From Salminus brasiliensis (lineage: Eukaryota > Chordata > Actinopteri > Characiformes > Bryconidae), in contig NC_132880.1 of NCBI RefSeq assembly GCF_030463535.1, forward strand, positions 41,297,842 through 41,361,841: DNA of 64,000 bases, written 5' to 3'. The notes under the pieces are model-generated. The model was given only the letters and a program-made list of their open reading frames with translations. It ran no database searches and was not told where the DNA came from. The translations under genes and the position numbers were made by a program. Below are positions 60,560 through 64,000 of the stretch, one piece after another. Each line of letters opens with the position of its first letter. Position 1 is the first letter of the stretch.

Positions 60560-62130
60560 TTCTATGTTTTTAACGTAAAACTAGAGTAGTTTAATGTTGC
60601 TGTAGACGAAGAATTGTCCAGGAATACAGTCCTGACTAATGAAGATAACATATAAAACAAGCTCAGTTTGATGTTGCTTTAGATGAAGCTAGAAGAGGTT
60701 CAGAACTAGAGTTGTTTAAACCCTGTTTAAAACTGGAGTTGTTGAATGTTGTTTCAGATGAAGAAAAGGTCCAGGAATACAGTCCTGGCTGAAGGTGATA
60801 ACATAAAACAACAGTAGTTGGATGTTGCTTAATATGAAGCTAGAGGAAGTATAAAATATAAAACTTGAGTAGTTTAATGTTGTTTTAGATGAAACTAGAA
60901 GAGGTCCAGAGATACAGTCCTGACTAAAGTTGATAATAAAAAACACAGTAGTTTAATGTTGAGAACAGTTAAAACTTGAGTAGTTTAATGTTGCTGTAGA
61001 TAAAGCTAGAAGAGGTCTAGAAGTCCAGTAGTTTACTGTTTACAACAGATGAAACTTGAGTAGTTGAATGTTGCTTAGATGAGGCTAGATGAGGTCCAGA
61101 ACTACAGTCCTGACTAAAGTTGATAACTAAAAAACACAGTAGTTTAATGTTGCTGTAGATGAAGCTAGAAGGGGTCTAGAGCTAGAGGTGTTTAACACCA
61201 ATAGATAATTTAAAAAGTGACTGAATGTTAATAACATGTAAAACTAGAGTAGTTGAATGTTGCTTCAGATAAAGAAAAGGTCCAGTAATACAGTCCTGAC
61301 TAAATGTCATCATAAAAAACATAGTAGTTGAATGTAGCTGTAGATGAAGTCCAGTAGTTTACTGTTGAAAACAGATAAAACTAGAGTAGTTTAATGTTGC
61401 TGTAGATGAAGCTAGAAGGGGTCTAGAAGTACAGTAGTTTAATAATGTCAACAGATAAAACTAAACTGTTGCTGTAGATGAAGCTAGAAAGGGTCTAGAA
61501 CTACAGTCCTGACTAAAGTTAATCATAAAACCACAGTAGTTTAATGTAGCTGTAGATGAAGCTAGAAGGGGTCTAGAAGTACAGTAGTTTAATAATGACA
61601 ACAGATAAAACTAAACTGTTGCTGTAGATGAAGCTAGAAAGGGTCTAGAACTACAGTCCTGACTAAAGTTAATCATAAAACCACAGTAGTTTAATGTAGC
61701 TGTAGATGAAGCTAGAAAGGGTCTAGAACTACAGTCCTGACTAAAGTTAATCATAAAACCACAGTAGTTTAATGTAGCTGTAGATGAAGCTAGAAGGGGT
61801 CTAGAACTACAGTCCTGACTAAAGTTGATAATAAAAACACAGTAGTTTAATGTAGCTGTAGATGAAGCTAGAAGGGGTCTAGAAGTACAGTCCTGACTAA
61901 AGTTAATCATAAAACCACAGTAGTTTAATGTAGCTGTAGATGAAGCTAGACGGGGTCTAGAACTACAGTCCTGACTAAAGTTAATCATAAAACCACAGTA
62001 GTTTAATGTAGCTGTAGATGAAGCTAGACGGGGTCTAGAAGTACAGTAGTTTAATAATGACAACAGATCAAACTAAACTGTTGCTGTAGATGAAGCTAGA
62101 AGGGGTCCAGAACTGTAGTCCTGTGTAAAG
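60560..62130. repeat. 72/78-bp minisatellite upstream of eef1a
   Basis: A unit containing GCTGTAGATGAAGCTAGA, GGGTCTAGAACTACAGTCC and AGTAGTTTAATGT repeats many times. GCTGTAGATG starts at 61399, 61471, 61549, 61621, 61699, 61777, 61855, 61933, 62011 (62083 with GCTGTAGATG again), so steps are exactly 78 or 72 bases. Copies left of 61150 are more diverged and irregular. Both periods are multiples of 3, so an antisense frame stays open for 150 codons (61611-62063); I do not read it as a gene. Confidence 0.95.
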
Positions 62131-62410
62131 CTGGTCTACACTACAGTAGATTAATGCTGCTTCAGGAACAGTGGTGCTGTTCACTGCTCGCTGAAGGATG
62201 CTCCAGCAATCTCAGTCAGTCTCAACGTTAAGTCTGAAGTTCATTCACTCGACTCTCCTCCACACAGTCCGTGAAACACAGTCATGACGTGGTGGTGACG
62301 AGGCGGGGATTTTGTTGTGAATTGATCATGATTTGCGGCTGGCTGAGGAAAGAGGGAGGGGGAGAGGAAGCGGGGGGATGAAGCCCAGTTTGGCCGCCTC
62401 CCTCCCCGAG

Positions 62411-62417
62411 TATAAAT
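62411..62417 (+). promoter_or_regulatory. eef1a1: eef1a TATA box
   Basis: TATAAAT in a GC-rich context (CTCCCTCCCCGAG before it), about 30 bases upstream of a pyrimidine-rich CTTCCTCTTTCTG. That is the expected 5'TOP-type start of translation-factor mRNAs. Confidence 0.8.
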
Positions 62418-62439
62418 TCCGCAACCGAGGCATTTTTCT

Positions 62440-62498
62440 TCCTCTTTCTGTTACCTGGCAAAGGGGAGCAGCTGCTGCGGAGTAATCGCTAAACACTG
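62440..62498 (+). other. eef1a1: eef1a non-coding exon 1
   Basis: Begins around the pyrimidine tract after the TATA box and ends AAACACTG at a GTGAGT donor (62499). The next exon starts at 63150 with 14 UTR bases before ATG. This layout, a short UTR exon then a ~650-base intron, is typical of vertebrate EEF1A1. Confidence 0.75.
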
Positions 62499-63157
62499 GT
62501 GAGTGGCCTTACTTCTTTAATGGGTTTTCCATTTGAACGGCTTGTAAGCAGCTAATTAAATGTATTTATAAGGTCGTGTTTTTTTAATTCTCGCTATGTT
62601 GAGATTTTCGTCTTTTTTCGGATCCAAATTTGCTTGGTTGAATAATGATCGGCTTCTGAATGTACCTAATTTTTTAATTGGCTGCGGTTTAAAGCGATGC
62701 TCCTCTATCTTGGATGGATATATATATTTATATTTTTAAGGCATGGTTTTCTTATTTATTATTATTATTTTTTTATATAAAAATAAGAGCTACTCTCTGA
62801 ACGAGGCATGAGGAACCGGGAAAAGAACAAAGGCGGTCAGTCAGCAGTAATGTTGGCCATGGGCCTGTTTTTAAGCTCGCATAAAGATTAGCCTCCTAAC
62901 AAATGTTAGATATCCCTTTACAGAGCAGATGTTTAAATTACCATTGGATTCATTTCAGACACTTTGGCATTTTGCTGTAACTTAATCCGACGTGGCCCTA
63001 AAACACGTGTCGCTTCTGGGCTCCAGGCCGGCCTGTGGTCTAGGCCCGGCCGGTGATGAGTTCGATGCCTTTTTGCTCAAGCGTTATTATAAAGAATCTA
63101 CGACCAATACCTGGTATCTAAGCTATGGTAAATTTTATGTCTGTAACAGAAACTTAA

Positions 63158-63986
<829 letters not shown>

Positions 63987-64000
63987 TAGATGCAATAGAC

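Noticed and set aside
61611-62063. 150-codon antisense open frame upstream of eef1a
   Set aside because: It is a translation of the 72/78-bp minisatellite, kept open because both periods are multiples of three; low-complexity repeats of one 26-residue unit with no family resemblance.

Overview
The window is nuclear DNA from a ray-finned fish. It has long introns with consensus splice sites, abundant GT/CT/TA microsatellites, an intact Tc1-type transposon with long inverted repeats, a Tol2-type hAT transposase and several short fish-type dispersed repeats. The dispersed repeats resemble families I associate with otophysan fishes (characins, catfishes, knifefishes). That placement is an inference; no species marker is visible.

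Five host genes can be assembled exon by exon, with reading phase conserved at every junction. From left to right: (1) kiaa0319l, + strand, 20 coding exons from 6142 to 20464, about 988 aa, a type I membrane protein with MANSC and PKD repeats whose human orthologue is the AAV receptor. (2) cap1, + strand, 12 coding exons from 28399 to 32131, 469 aa, the actin-regulating cyclase-associated protein. (3) ppt1, - strand, 9 exons from 38643 down to 34506, 299 aa, lysosomal palmitoyl-protein thioesterase. (4) A sialin (slc17a5-type) lysosomal sialic-acid transporter, + strand, 10 exons from 40946 to 48182, 509 aa. (5) The 5' part of an eef1a gene, + strand, from 62411 past the window end, with TATA box, non-coding exon 1 and two coding exons.

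Between the sialin and eef1a genes (50677-53981) lies a sixth coding unit: a four-exon, 667-aa hAT transposase very close to Tol2, with BED finger, catalytic triad and dimerisation region all intact. A second mobile unit, a complete 1.6-kb Tc1 element with an intact 340-aa DD34E transposase and nearly identical ~200-bp inverted repeats, sits inside a (TA)n tract in a kiaa0319l intron.

cap1 and ppt1 are tail to tail. ppt1 and the sialin gene are head to head, and the space between them holds several CATGTG-type E-boxes of the kind bound by MiT/TFE factors, which fits two lysosomal genes. In human, the first three genes map to 1p34 and the last two are neighbours on 6q13, so the interval ppt1-slc17a5 joins two human synteny blocks.

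The rest is intron or intergenic DNA with MITE-like elements, tRNA-derived SINEs and a 72/78-bp minisatellite directly upstream of the eef1a promoter. No bacterial, viral or CRISPR features were seen.
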